Assembly (NCBI GenBank): GCA_963757155.1
Contig: CAVWQS010000009.1
Coordinates: 186,001-250,000, forward strand
Direction of reading: 5' to 3'
DNA: 64,000 bases
DNA from: DASXQK01 sp963757155
GTDB taxonomy: Bacteria; Pseudomonadota; Alphaproteobacteria; Dongiales; Dongiaceae
Positions 24,955 to 33,205 of this stretch are shown here, one piece after another. Under the pieces are notes generated by a model that saw only the letters and a list, made by a program, of their open reading frames with translations, was not told the origin of the DNA and ran no database searches. Position numbers and translations under genes: made by a program. Position 1 is the first letter of the stretch; every line of letters starts with the position of its first letter.

Positions 24955-26982
24955 TTACGTCAGGTCGCGCGGGATCGTCTCGTCCCAATTGCGGCTGAAG
25001 ACGCGCTGCTCGCCCTCGAAGGCATCCATCTCGGCAGTGAGGCGAAAGGCCTCGGCGCTGCAGGTCATGACGATCTTGCAGGCCGAGGAGACCTGCCAAT
25101 GCCCCCTCGAATAAGCGCGATGCCAGGAGAGCTCGACCTTCGCCGTCGTCGGATCCTCGGGATGGATCGAGAGCCGCCGTCCCCGCCGGATGGCAAAGGT
25201 CAGATCGATATCCTCGATGCGATTGGTCCCGTCGCTGTCGCTGAGATCCCAGACGACCTCGCCCGTATTGCGGTTCTGGGTCACCGTGCGGTTCTCCCAG
25301 CCCGGCTCGACCTGGGTCCGGCGAAGCTTGGGCGAGGCTTCCGGCGCACCGAAGGGCGTCAGGGCTGCATCCTCGGCCCGCGCCGGGCGCAGGGGCAGGA
25401 CGAGAGAGCTCGAGCCTGTGAGAACCGTCACCGTCGCCGTCTCGGGCGAGGGCCACACCACCGGCCAATAGGCGGTGGAGACGGCAAGTCGCAGGCGGGT
25501 GCCGGCGGCGAAACGATGGCCGCAATGGTTCATCTGAACCCGCACCCGGTAGCGCTTGCCCGGCTCCAGCGCGGTCGGATGCTCATGGCTCTCGCGATGG
25601 GTCAGGTTCAGCACGCCATAGGTCACGCGGGAGACCGCGCCGTCGGGAAGGATCTCCGAGAGGGTGCAGGCGAGAAGCGCGTTCGGCCGGTCGGCCGAGA
25701 CCTCGAGCTCGACCACGGGGGCCCCCAGCACCTCGAGATCCGCCGCCAGCGGCGGCGTATCGAAGACGAGCGAGCCGCCCGCCTCCGGCCGCTGATCGAT
25801 CGGCTGGTCATGGCCGACGCCATAGGGACACCAGGAGCCGGCGGTGAGGCCGACCGTCTGGGGCGAGGCGATGGCCAGCCCCTCGCCCGCATGTGCCGTC
25901 GCGCCCTCCGCGAGCAGACCCCGCTCCAGCCGCCAGCGGCGCTCCGCCAGGCGCGGGCTCGGCCAGCTCTCTTCCGCCGCCCAGCGCCCCGGCTTGTAGT
26001 CGTGATGGGACAGCGGCGGGGCGGGATCCTCGAGCCAGACGCGCAGCTTCGGCTCTTCCATGATTCCCGTGTCGCGGCCCTTCAGCCAGTGATCCCACCA
26101 GCGCAGGCATTCCTGCAGGAAGCCGATGGCAGGCCCCGGCATGGCGAAATGCGGATATTTATGGGCCCAGGGACCGACCAGCCCCTTGCTCGGCGATTTC
26201 AGATTGGCCAGCAGGCGGAAGACGGCGTTTGTATAGCCATCGGTCCAGCCGCCCACGGCATAGACCGGGCATTGGATCGCATCCCAATCCTCGGTGACCG
26301 AGCCATGCTTGTAGAGGTCGTCGCGGCGCTGATGGCGCATCCATTCCAGGAGCCAGAGCCCGTCCTTGTCCAGGCGCTCCAGCCACATCTCGCGCCAGCG
26401 CTCGCCCACGATGGCCGGATCCGGCGGCGCCGAGTTGATGGAGAAGATGGTCGAGCCCCAACCCAGCTTGTCGATCAGCAGGCAGCCGCCCATGGCATGA
26501 ATGTCGTCGGCATAGCGGTCGTCGGTCGAGGCGATGGAGACCACCGCCGCCAGGGCGGGCGGACGGCGGGCGGCGATCTGCAGCCCGTTGAAGCCGCCCC
26601 AGGAGATGCCGATCATGCCGACCTTGCCGCTGCACCAGGGCTGGGCCGCGAGCCAGGCGATGATTTCCAGCCCGTCGTCCTGCTCCTGCTTCAGATATTC
26701 GCCCAGGATCACGCCATCGCTGTCGCCGGTACCGCGGATGTCGACCCGGACCGCGGCATAGCCATGGCCGGCGAAATAGGGATGGGTGGTGAAATCGCGC
26801 TCGGCCGTGCCGTCGCGCCGGCGATAAGGGAGATATTCCAGGATGGCCGGCACCGGATCGGCCTCGGCATCGACCGGGCGCCAGATCCGCGCCGCCAGCT
26901 TCGTGCCGTCGGACAGCGGGATGCTGACATCGTCGAACATCTGGATCTCACGCGGAAACCGCTCGACGATACGCATGTTCAT
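24955..26982 (-). CDS. CocE/NonD-type hydrolase (peptidase S15 family)
   Basis: 675 residues from the ATG at 26982, which has AGGGG 6 nt upstream. N-terminal alpha/beta-hydrolase with nucleophile S127 (GISWGGFNG), D248 (GGWTDGY) and H274 (GPWAHKYPHFA), followed by the C-terminal jelly-roll (X-Pro dipeptidyl-peptidase C domain), seen around FDTPPLAADLEVLGAPVVELEVS. Family members hydrolyse esters or amides such as cocaine, cephalosporin side chains, or Xaa-Pro dipeptides. No signal peptide, so cytosolic. A close paralogue is encoded at 33206. Divergent from an XRE regulator. Confidence 0.9.
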   Translation of the reverse strand: MNMRIVERFPREIQMFDDVSIPLSDGTKLAARIWRPVDAEADPVPAILEYLPYRRRDGTAERDFTTHPYFAGHGYAAVRVDIRGTGDSDGVILGEYLKQEQDDGLEIIAWLAAQPWCSGKVGMIGISWGGFNGLQIAARRPPALAAVVSIASTDDRYADDIHAMGGCLLIDKLGWGSTIFSINSAPPDPAIVGERWREMWLERLDKDGLWLLEWMRHQRRDDLYKHGSVTEDWDAIQCPVYAVGGWTDGYTNAVFRLLANLKSPSKGLVGPWAHKYPHFAMPGPAIGFLQECLRWWDHWLKGRDTGIMEEPKLRVWLEDPAPPLSHHDYKPGRWAAEESWPSPRLAERRWRLERGLLAEGATAHAGEGLAIASPQTVGLTAGSWCPYGVGHDQPIDQRPEAGGSLVFDTPPLAADLEVLGAPVVELEVSADRPNALLACTLSEILPDGAVSRVTYGVLNLTHRESHEHPTALEPGKRYRVRVQMNHCGHRFAAGTRLRLAVSTAYWPVVWPSPETATVTVLTGSSSLVLPLRPARAEDAALTPFGAPEASPKLRRTQVEPGWENRTVTQNRNTGEVVWDLSDSDGTNRIEDIDLTFAIRRGRRLSIHPEDPTTAKVELSWHRAYSRGHWQVSSACKIVMTCSAEAFRLTAEMDAFEGEQRVFSRNWDETIPRDLT

Positions 26983-27090
26983 CTTCATCCCCTGTTTACG
27001 AATGGCCGATTGCGCCGCAATGTCGACGGGGTTCCGGGTGCTGTAAATTTCGCGCTGTTACGCTCTCATGCGCGAGTTTATGCTCTGGGG

Positions 27091-27915
27091 ATGAGCGATT
27101 CCGACCTCGCCAGCGCGTCCAGCCTGGCGGCCAATCTCCGCTTTGCCGCCAGCTTCCTGCCTTCGGTGTCGCAGCTCTGCCGCGACGTCGGGCTGAACCG
27201 CCAGCAGATGAACAAATATCTGAACGGCGGCAGCAGCCCCTCCCCCTACAATTTGCGCCGTATCGCCGGCTATCTCGGAGTCGAGCCGGAAGAGCTGGCG
27301 TTGCCGCCCGAGCGCTTCGCCCAGATATGGCGCCATCGCGGCGCGATCCCTGTCCGGGAGGTGGACCGCCTGCGGCTGCCGCGGCCGCTGCGCGACGCCT
27401 TCGTCCAGCCCGAAGCCGGCGTCGAGCGCTTCCTCGGCAGCTATCACTGCTACATCAACTCCCATAGCTGGCCCGGCCATGTGCTGCGTTATGTCATGCG
27501 GCTGTCGCGCGCCGGCGGCTGGATCGCGACCAAATCCGTGGGACGCTACGCCGCCGAGCCCGAGAGCGGGCAGCGCTATCTCATGAAATGCGCGGGGGTG
27601 GCCACCATGCAGGCGAATCTGCTGATGATCGTCGAGCAGCAGATTCTGGGGGCCGGCACGCTGTCGACGACGATCCTGCAGCCCACCTATCGATCCGATG
27701 TCGGGGTGTTAAGCGGCATCTGCGCCGATACGCCCTCGGGCGGCGTCCGGCGGCCGGTGGCGACACGCGTCGTCTTCCGCTTCCTCGGCCGCAATGCCGA
27801 TCTCAGAAGCGCCATCGCGCAGACGGCGATCCTGCCGATCGATTCCCCGGGCATCGAGCTGCGCATCCGCCGGCTTCTGGCGGAGCCGGTGGATTCCATC
27901 ACCCCACGTCGCTGA
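27091..27915 (+). CDS. XRE-type transcriptional regulator with unknown C-terminal domain
   Basis: 274 residues. Helix-turn-helix at residues ~20-70: SVSQLCRDVGLNRQQMNKYLNGGSSPSPYNLRRIAGYLGVEPEEL in outline. The C-terminal ~200 residues (VERFLGSYHCYINSHSWPGHVLRYVMRL onward) form an unassigned sensor-like domain. Divergent from the CocE/S15 hydrolase by ~100 nt, so it probably controls that gene. The start is placed at the ATG where the coding pattern and helix-turn-helix begin. Confidence 0.8.
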   Translation: MSDSDLASASSLAANLRFAASFLPSVSQLCRDVGLNRQQMNKYLNGGSSPSPYNLRRIAGYLGVEPEELALPPERFAQIWRHRGAIPVREVDRLRLPRPLRDAFVQPEAGVERFLGSYHCYINSHSWPGHVLRYVMRLSRAGGWIATKSVGRYAAEPESGQRYLMKCAGVATMQANLLMIVEQQILGAGTLSTTILQPTYRSDVGVLSGICADTPSGGVRRPVATRVVFRFLGRNADLRSAIAQTAILPIDSPGIELRIRRLLAEPVDSITPRR

Positions 27916-28058
27916 GCGCTATAGACGCGAGAGCTGGCGCGATCGAGCGTCGCCGGAATTCGTGCGACGGCCTGACAAAGCCGTAGCCGTGGCTCTCGCT
28001 TGCTCCGCGGGACGACTACTCACCCCGAATAGCGTTTCCATTATTCAAATTTAATATT

Positions 28059-28079
28059 CGCTTAAGCGTATTTTTGACA
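28059..28079 (+). promoter_or_regulatory. Palindrome CGCTTAAGCG with adjacent TTGACA
   Basis: A 10-bp perfect palindrome (28059-28068) and a consensus -35 hexamer (28074-28079) lie in an AT-rich stretch (28015-28140) upstream of the gene at 28184. No convincing -10 sits at the right distance. The rest of 27916-28183 holds no gene I can support. Confidence 0.3.
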
Positions 28080-28183
28080 GCGCTACTGAGTATTTTCACG
28101 CGCTTCCAAACGGCGCACTCACGGCGCCCGCAGTATTTTACGGGGACTGCTACCCAGGAAACATCAGACGAAAGGATAGTAAA

Positions 28184-28664
28184 ATGGCCGAAGAACGAAA
28201 ATCGACGATCCATGACACCCTGAACGCGCCAACCGAATCTGCCCACAAGGCGGCGCTCGTACCTGCCGCGGCGGGAGACGTGTCACCGGGGGTGCCGAAG
28301 ACACCGGATCCAAGGTGGGGCGTGGAGCGCTGTTGTGTCCGCGAGTTCTGGGCGGTCATCGAGCGCGATGCAAGTCTTGTCCGCGGACGTAATGTCTTGC
28401 GCACCGCCAAGCTGGGCACCGGCATCTACGAGGTCTTCTTCACAGGCGAGGTCAGTAACGGCGCCTTTGTCGCGACTATCGGCCGGCCGGGAATTGCCAC
28501 CGAACCGCCCGGGTGATATCACCGTGGCGTTGCGCTGCTGCCCGGGCTCGAATCCATGGACCCCCTTCGCCGACAACAAGGGCGTGTGGGTACAAACCTT
28601 CGATCCCAATGGCCGTCCCAGCGACCGCTCGTTCCACCTGATCGTGTTGACCCAAGACATGTGA
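28184..28664 (+). CDS. Hypothetical protein with conserved secreted-type beta domain, one frame shift
   Basis: About 159 residues across two frames. After a ~40-residue Ala/Pro/Thr-rich N-terminus comes a domain of the pattern FWAVIERDASLVRG..V...KLGTGIYEVFFTGEVSNGAFVATIGRPG, continuing after the break near 28511 as ITVALRCCPGSNPWTP, GVWVQTFDPNGRPSDRSFHLIV. I recognise this 'WAVV..DG.L.RG / TGTYEV.F..DVS.CA / VRTFD..G...DRSFHL.V' pattern as a repeated conserved domain in many bacteria, but no function is known to me. Dropping one base in CCCGGG restores the frame. No signal peptide is visible. Confidence 0.65.
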
Positions 28665-28741
28665 TCGACGACGAACTCGAACCTGACAAGGTGCCGGACC
28701 CGTCCCCATTTCGACCGGCGTGGATCCGGCGGTTACATCAA

Positions 28742-28805
28742 AGCCCCTTGCTGGCACGTTGGTGGCCAGGACTTCGCCTGGCCATGACGGAAAGGGGAAG
28801 GGGCT
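28742..28805. terminator. Nested hairpin between convergent genes
   Basis: An outer stem AGCCCCTT (28742-28749) with AAGGGGCT (28798-28805) encloses a perfect inner hairpin TGGCCAGG-ACTTCG-CCTGGCCA (28763-28784). It lies between the beta-domain gene (plus, ends 28664) and the pepsin-like gene (minus, ends 28827), where a two-way terminator is expected. No clear T-run follows. Confidence 0.5.
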
Positions 28806-28826
28806 GATAAAGTCAGAACCAGGAAG

Positions 28827-29981
28827 CTAGGGTCTGACGAAGCCGCTGCTGCCGCTGGTGCCGCCCGTCCATTGAAAGCCGACATAACCGCCGGCCGCGT
28901 CATAGATGAAGTTCATGCCCGACAGAAAATGCCGGCTGGTGTTGAGGAAGGGCTGGGGGTCATGGACCACCACGACATCCCCAGGCTGCATGGAATTGCT
29001 GTCCTCCCCCACGGTAAAGCTGTAGGAAGCGACGGGGTTCGCCGCATTCGGCACCGCGACCGTGACTTTCGTCCCCGGCGGCGCGCAGCGGTCGCTGCGC
29101 GCCTCCTGGCAGCCGCCGAGCGCGCCCAGCGGCGCACCGGGCGGCGGCGAGAGATAGGCGACGTTGACGCCGGTATCCATCAGGAGATGGCCTTCCGCGC
29201 TGGCCCCGTTGACGGTGATGGTCATGGGCGTGGCCATCCATTCCCGATGGGCCGGCGTGGAATAAGCGGGATTCGGCGCCAGCTTGGCGAAAGCGGCATT
29301 GCCGGTGACCGCCCCGGTGAGGCCGAGATACACCCCTCTTGCCGTCACCACATAACCGCTGTGCCAGTCGCCCCGCAAGGGATGCAACCGGCCGTCCGCG
29401 CCGGCGACATGAGTGACGGTCAGGAAAGGATTGAAATCCGGCGTGCCATGGACCTGCTGTCCGCTTTCGCGGGCAAAGCCGACGCCCATCATCGCTACGC
29501 CGCGGGGCCGGTCGCGCGGCCGGCAGTCCCGCGCGTCGGGCAGGCAGGTGATGGAATCCACCAGCAGGACCGGGACCTCGGCGCGGGCCATCAGAGAGCC
29601 GCCGGCGTCGTAGATGTTCACCCCCGCCAGCCACCAATTGCCGTTCTCGACGATGCCGCTGCTGGAATAGGTCTGCTGACCCGGACCCAGGTTGCGCGCA
29701 TCGCGCCCGGGGCGGAAGTGATCGGGGGTGGCGATGATGCCGACCGAGCCTGTATCCATGATGAAGCGCGCCGAGATCTCGCCGTCGCGATGGCCGACGA
29801 AGCCGAGATTGATCGTTGGCGCGCGCCGGTCCGCCCCGTCGCCGTCGGCATAGCCGACGAAGACGCTTTCGCCGCCGCCATAGACCGGCGCCTGCGCGCC
29901 GGCAGGTGCCACCGCGATCAAGGCCGACAGAAGGATCGCTCCCGCAGCGAGCTTGGTGAACCGAAGGAGAGCCTGCGTCAC
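28827..29981 (-). CDS. Secreted pepsin-like aspartic protease-fold protein
   Basis: About 384 residues from the GTG at 29981, which gives a clean signal peptide (TQALLRFTKLAAGAILLSAL, cleavage after AQA); a TTG 16 codons upstream overlaps the previous stop and is an alternative. Numbered from that TTG: D92 in FIMDTGSVGII and D285 in LLMDTGVNVAY, 193 apart, match the two catalytic Asp-Thr-Gly motifs of bilobal pepsins; Y121 (QTYSSSGI) fits the flap tyrosine; MMGVGF (180-185) fits the hydrophobic-Gly psi-loop; HFLSGMNFIYDAAGGYVGF matches pepsin's C-terminal 'lGd.Fl..y..vfD....vGfa'. Two cysteine pairs (162/169, 307/315). Homologous to the passenger of the upstream autotransporter. Confidence 0.75.
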   Translation of the reverse strand: MTQALLRFTKLAAGAILLSALIAVAPAGAQAPVYGGGESVFVGYADGDGADRRAPTINLGFVGHRDGEISARFIMDTGSVGIIATPDHFRPGRDARNLGPGQQTYSSSGIVENGNWWLAGVNIYDAGGSLMARAEVPVLLVDSITCLPDARDCRPRDRPRGVAMMGVGFARESGQQVHGTPDFNPFLTVTHVAGADGRLHPLRGDWHSGYVVTARGVYLGLTGAVTGNAAFAKLAPNPAYSTPAHREWMATPMTITVNGASAEGHLLMDTGVNVAYLSPPPGAPLGALGGCQEARSDRCAPPGTKVTVAVPNAANPVASYSFTVGEDSNSMQPGDVVVVHDPQPFLNTSRHFLSGMNFIYDAAGGYVGFQWTGGTSGSSGFVRP

Positions 29982-30022
29982 GACAGGGCGGGAACCGGAA
30001 TGTTTCCGCGGGGCCTCGGCGT

Positions 30023-33013
30023 CTACCAATTGAACCTCAAGCCGGCGGTGAAGGCCTGGGTATTGCCGCTGCCGTTGAAGGCCCCGCCATAGCCGGCGAA
30101 GATCGCCATCGGCCAGTCCGCGACCTTGAAGTCGGCATCGACCCCGACCAGGGCCGCGTCGCGCCCGATGGGCGCGCTGCTGACCTGGAAGCCGCTGCCG
30201 CCGAGGCTGGAGAAATTAGCCGAGACGCTGGCCGTATTGTCGGCGAATTCATGCGACCAGCCGAGCTGGCCCTTGCCCACCATCTGCACCGTGTCGCTGA
30301 GCGCGAAGCTGTGCTGGGCGCTGACGGCCAAGGTCGATTGCGCGCTGCTGAGCGATTGGCCGCCGATATTCTCCGCCAGCAATCCGGCGCCACCCTCCGA
30401 GAGGCCATTCTGGTGGAAGCCGAAACCACCGAAGCCGACGCTGGGTTGGAGCAGCCAATCGCCGAAGGTTTGTGCGATGCCGGCGCGAACGCCGCCGCCG
30501 CCGGCCCAGCCGTTCGTCTGGCCATTGGCGGTGTAGCCGAAGCTCGTCAGGTTCCGGTTCACATTCTCATGCTGATACATTACGCCGATCTGCGCCTCGG
30601 CGAAGAACATGCCGCTCTGCCATTGACCGTAGGTCTCGAGCTGGGCCGTCTCCGAGCTCGCCTGGCCGCCGACCTGGGCATTGGTCTGGCCGCCGGTGGC
30701 CCCGGCCGCGAAGCCGAGCCGGATCGATTGGCCCACCGGCATGTCGATGCCGAAGGCCGCCCCGCCCAATCCGGTGGTATAGCCGCTGGCATTGTCGGCC
30801 CCATAGGTGTTGCTGGTCTCGCCGATGCCGCTCGCCCAGACCGTGCTGCCGTTGGGACCGGCCGCCGAGCTGGCGGTATTGCTCTGGGCCAGACCACGCC
30901 GCGCCTCGAGCTGGCCGCCGATGGCATTGGCCATGAGATACCAGGCATTGCGGGTCGTCATCAGCGCATCGGCATAGATCTCGGGCGAGAGCTCGTTGAT
31001 CGCCGCGGTGATGCTGGTGCTCGGCAAAGTGAAGAGCGACTGGAACAGAGCCTGCTGGCCCGGCGTCATCTGCCCGCCCTCGGGCCGCACGAGATCGAGC
31101 AGGCCGCCGATGGCGCTCTGGTTGGGGGTCTCGGGGATGCCCAGGCTGGCAAGATCGCTGAAGTCGGCGGGCGTCACCACCAGAGCGATGGCGTCCGGGC
31201 CGTAGAGCGCATCGAGACGCGTGCCGGGAGCGAGCCCATCGGGCTGCGTCAAGGCGCTGAAGCTGCCCAGCACGCCACCTTCGGCCTGGACGATGCCGAA
31301 GGTCTGGCCGATGGCGGGCACGAAATTGGCCGAGATACTACCGCCGCTGCTGGTCAGGACGGGCGCCAGCGTGCCGGCCGCGGTGAAGCTGCTCTGGCTG
31401 CCGTAGAGCAAGACCCTGCTGTAGTTGCCCGCGCCGTTCCGTATGCCGGTGCCGCCCAGATCGATATTGAGCGTGCTGCCGGACAGCATGGTGACGGGCG
31501 TGTCGAAGAGGAGCGTGCCCGGGGCATTGTTGCCGGGCGACAGAATGCCGGCGACCCGGGTGGGCGCGGCGATGAGGCCGGTGCCGCTGAGGATGCCGTT
31601 GGAATTGACCGCGAGCGAGGGCGCGGAGATCACGCTGTTCGCCGCCAAGGTGCCGCGCTCGACGGTGATGGAAGCGTCCAGCGCCGCGCCGCCGGTCAGC
31701 TCCACCGTGCCGGGGCCGTCGATGGTCAGGCTGCCGGTGCTGTTGCTTTGGAGGCGGCCGGCGAAGGTGCTGTCCCCTTCGGGGCGCAGCGTGGTCGGCC
31801 CGAACAGATAGGTCGGCATGTTGGTGTAGAACGCGTCGCCGATTTCCCAGGGGCCCTGCAAGGCGAACTCCGGCGTCACATGGGCGAAGATTCCGCCGTT
31901 TGCGATATAGCCGATGAAGCCATTCTCTTCGTCATAGAAGAAGCTGATGCCGTTGAGGACGGAGACGCTCGTATTGAAGAAGCCCGGGCTCTTGTCGTCG
32001 ACCACGATGCCCCCATTGGGTTGCTGGGCATCGTTGCTCTCATCCACCGTGAATGTGTAATAGGCGGCCGGATGGGCCTGCCCGGGCAAGGAGAGAGCGA
32101 CCATCGAGCCCGAGGGAAGGCAGTTGTCGCCGCCCTCCTGCCCCGGACACTGCGCCAAGCTTCCCTGATAATTGGCATCCGAGAGATAGCCGGTGGTGAG
32201 CCCGGTATCCATCAGGACATTGCCGCTGGAGGTGGCGCCGTTGAGGCTGATCATCATGGGCGCGGGCTTCCATTCCGGCAGCCCGGGCGACGAGTTGGCC
32301 GCGTCCGGCATCAGCTTTACCAGCGCCCCATTGGCGGTATTGCTCGAGGTCAGGCCGAGATAGATGCCGGTCGGAGTCACGACAAAGCCGTTGTGCCAAT
32401 CGGCGGGCACCGGCTGCAGCGTGCCGTTGGAGCCGGCGACGCTGGTCAGGTTGAGGAAGGCATTGTAGTCCGGCTTCTTGCGATTCGCGTCGCCCCCGGA
32501 CTCGCGGGCGAAGCCGACGCCCATGTTCGAAACGCCCGTGGGATTATCGCTGGGGGTGCAGTTGCGGGCGTTTTGCTCGCATTTGATGCTGGTAACCTGC
32601 AGCACCGGCACATCGGCGGTCGCGACCAGATTGCCATTGGAGTCGTAGATGTTCTGCGTGGCCGAGTACCAGGTGCCGACCTCGATGACGCCGCTGCTGC
32701 TGTAGGTTTGGCTCCCGGCGCCCAGATTCACCGCATCCGGTCCGGGTTGGAAGATGTCCGCGGAGGCGACGATGCCGGTCGAGCCGGTGTCCATCAGGAA
32801 GGGCGTCGAGGCGGTGCTATCGCCGAATCCGAGATTGACCGTCGGCGAGTGGCCCGACACCGGACCGCTTGTACCGTTGTCATAGGGCACGAAGACGCTG
32901 TCGCCGCCATCCAGCAGATTGGTGGTCTGCGCCCAGCCCGCCCCGGGCGCCGCGCCGCAGACAATGACCGCCATCAGCGCCAGCCATAGGCTGCGCCCAG
33001 ATTTGAATGCCAT
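30023..33013 (-). CDS. Autotransporter with pepsin-like aspartic protease-fold passenger
   Basis: 996 residues from the ATG at 33013, followed by a signal peptide (SLWLALMAVIVCGAAPG, WAQ). Residues ~35-371 repeat the pepsin-like layout of the downstream gene: D75 (FLMDTGSTGIV), flap-like Y104 (QTYSSSGV), NMGVGF, D269 (VLMDTGLTTGY), and a closing SVLNGISFFYDEENGFIGY. Then a Gly/Ser/Thr-rich beta-helix linker (LTIDGPGTVELTGG, LAVNSNGILSGTGLI) and the autotransporter beta-barrel (~720-996), from WASGIGETSNTYGADN to the terminal AGLRFNW. Type V secretion would place the protease-fold domain at the cell surface. Cysteines are paired as CEQNARNC and CPGQEGGDNC. Confidence 0.85.
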   Translation of the reverse strand: MAFKSGRSLWLALMAVIVCGAAPGAGWAQTTNLLDGGDSVFVPYDNGTSGPVSGHSPTVNLGFGDSTASTPFLMDTGSTGIVASADIFQPGPDAVNLGAGSQTYSSSGVIEVGTWYSATQNIYDSNGNLVATADVPVLQVTSIKCEQNARNCTPSDNPTGVSNMGVGFARESGGDANRKKPDYNAFLNLTSVAGSNGTLQPVPADWHNGFVVTPTGIYLGLTSSNTANGALVKLMPDAANSSPGLPEWKPAPMMISLNGATSSGNVLMDTGLTTGYLSDANYQGSLAQCPGQEGGDNCLPSGSMVALSLPGQAHPAAYYTFTVDESNDAQQPNGGIVVDDKSPGFFNTSVSVLNGISFFYDEENGFIGYIANGGIFAHVTPEFALQGPWEIGDAFYTNMPTYLFGPTTLRPEGDSTFAGRLQSNSTGSLTIDGPGTVELTGGAALDASITVERGTLAANSVISAPSLAVNSNGILSGTGLIAAPTRVAGILSPGNNAPGTLLFDTPVTMLSGSTLNIDLGGTGIRNGAGNYSRVLLYGSQSSFTAAGTLAPVLTSSGGSISANFVPAIGQTFGIVQAEGGVLGSFSALTQPDGLAPGTRLDALYGPDAIALVVTPADFSDLASLGIPETPNQSAIGGLLDLVRPEGGQMTPGQQALFQSLFTLPSTSITAAINELSPEIYADALMTTRNAWYLMANAIGGQLEARRGLAQSNTASSAAGPNGSTVWASGIGETSNTYGADNASGYTTGLGGAAFGIDMPVGQSIRLGFAAGATGGQTNAQVGGQASSETAQLETYGQWQSGMFFAEAQIGVMYQHENVNRNLTSFGYTANGQTNGWAGGGGVRAGIAQTFGDWLLQPSVGFGGFGFHQNGLSEGGAGLLAENIGGQSLSSAQSTLAVSAQHSFALSDTVQMVGKGQLGWSHEFADNTASVSANFSSLGGSGFQVSSAPIGRDAALVGVDADFKVADWPMAIFAGYGGAFNGSGNTQAFTAGLRFNW

Positions 33014-33205
33014 TACGCCCCATCCCCCACCCATGCGTCCCCGGGAACACCTTACCGAAGAGTAAACAACAGGCAAGGATTCTCGGTCAGCATTAGTCAT
33101 ATTTTTACGAATTACGTTATCAGCCGGTTGAACGCCCCGCGCCGCCCGGCTTAGGATCGCGGCCCCAAGCCATCCTGGCGGTCATCCCACAGCAACGGAA
33201 CGGTC

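Noticed and set aside
25099..27090. Long plus-strand extension upstream of the XRE regulator
   Set aside because: It lies wholly antisense to the CocE/S15 hydrolase and shows no protein-like pattern; the regulator starts at 27091.
30251..32989. A 900-residue open frame on the plus strand opposite the autotransporter
   Set aside because: Composition is Arg/Gly/Asp-rich without any family motif; it is the antisense shadow of a GC-rich gene whose minus-strand product has clear domains.
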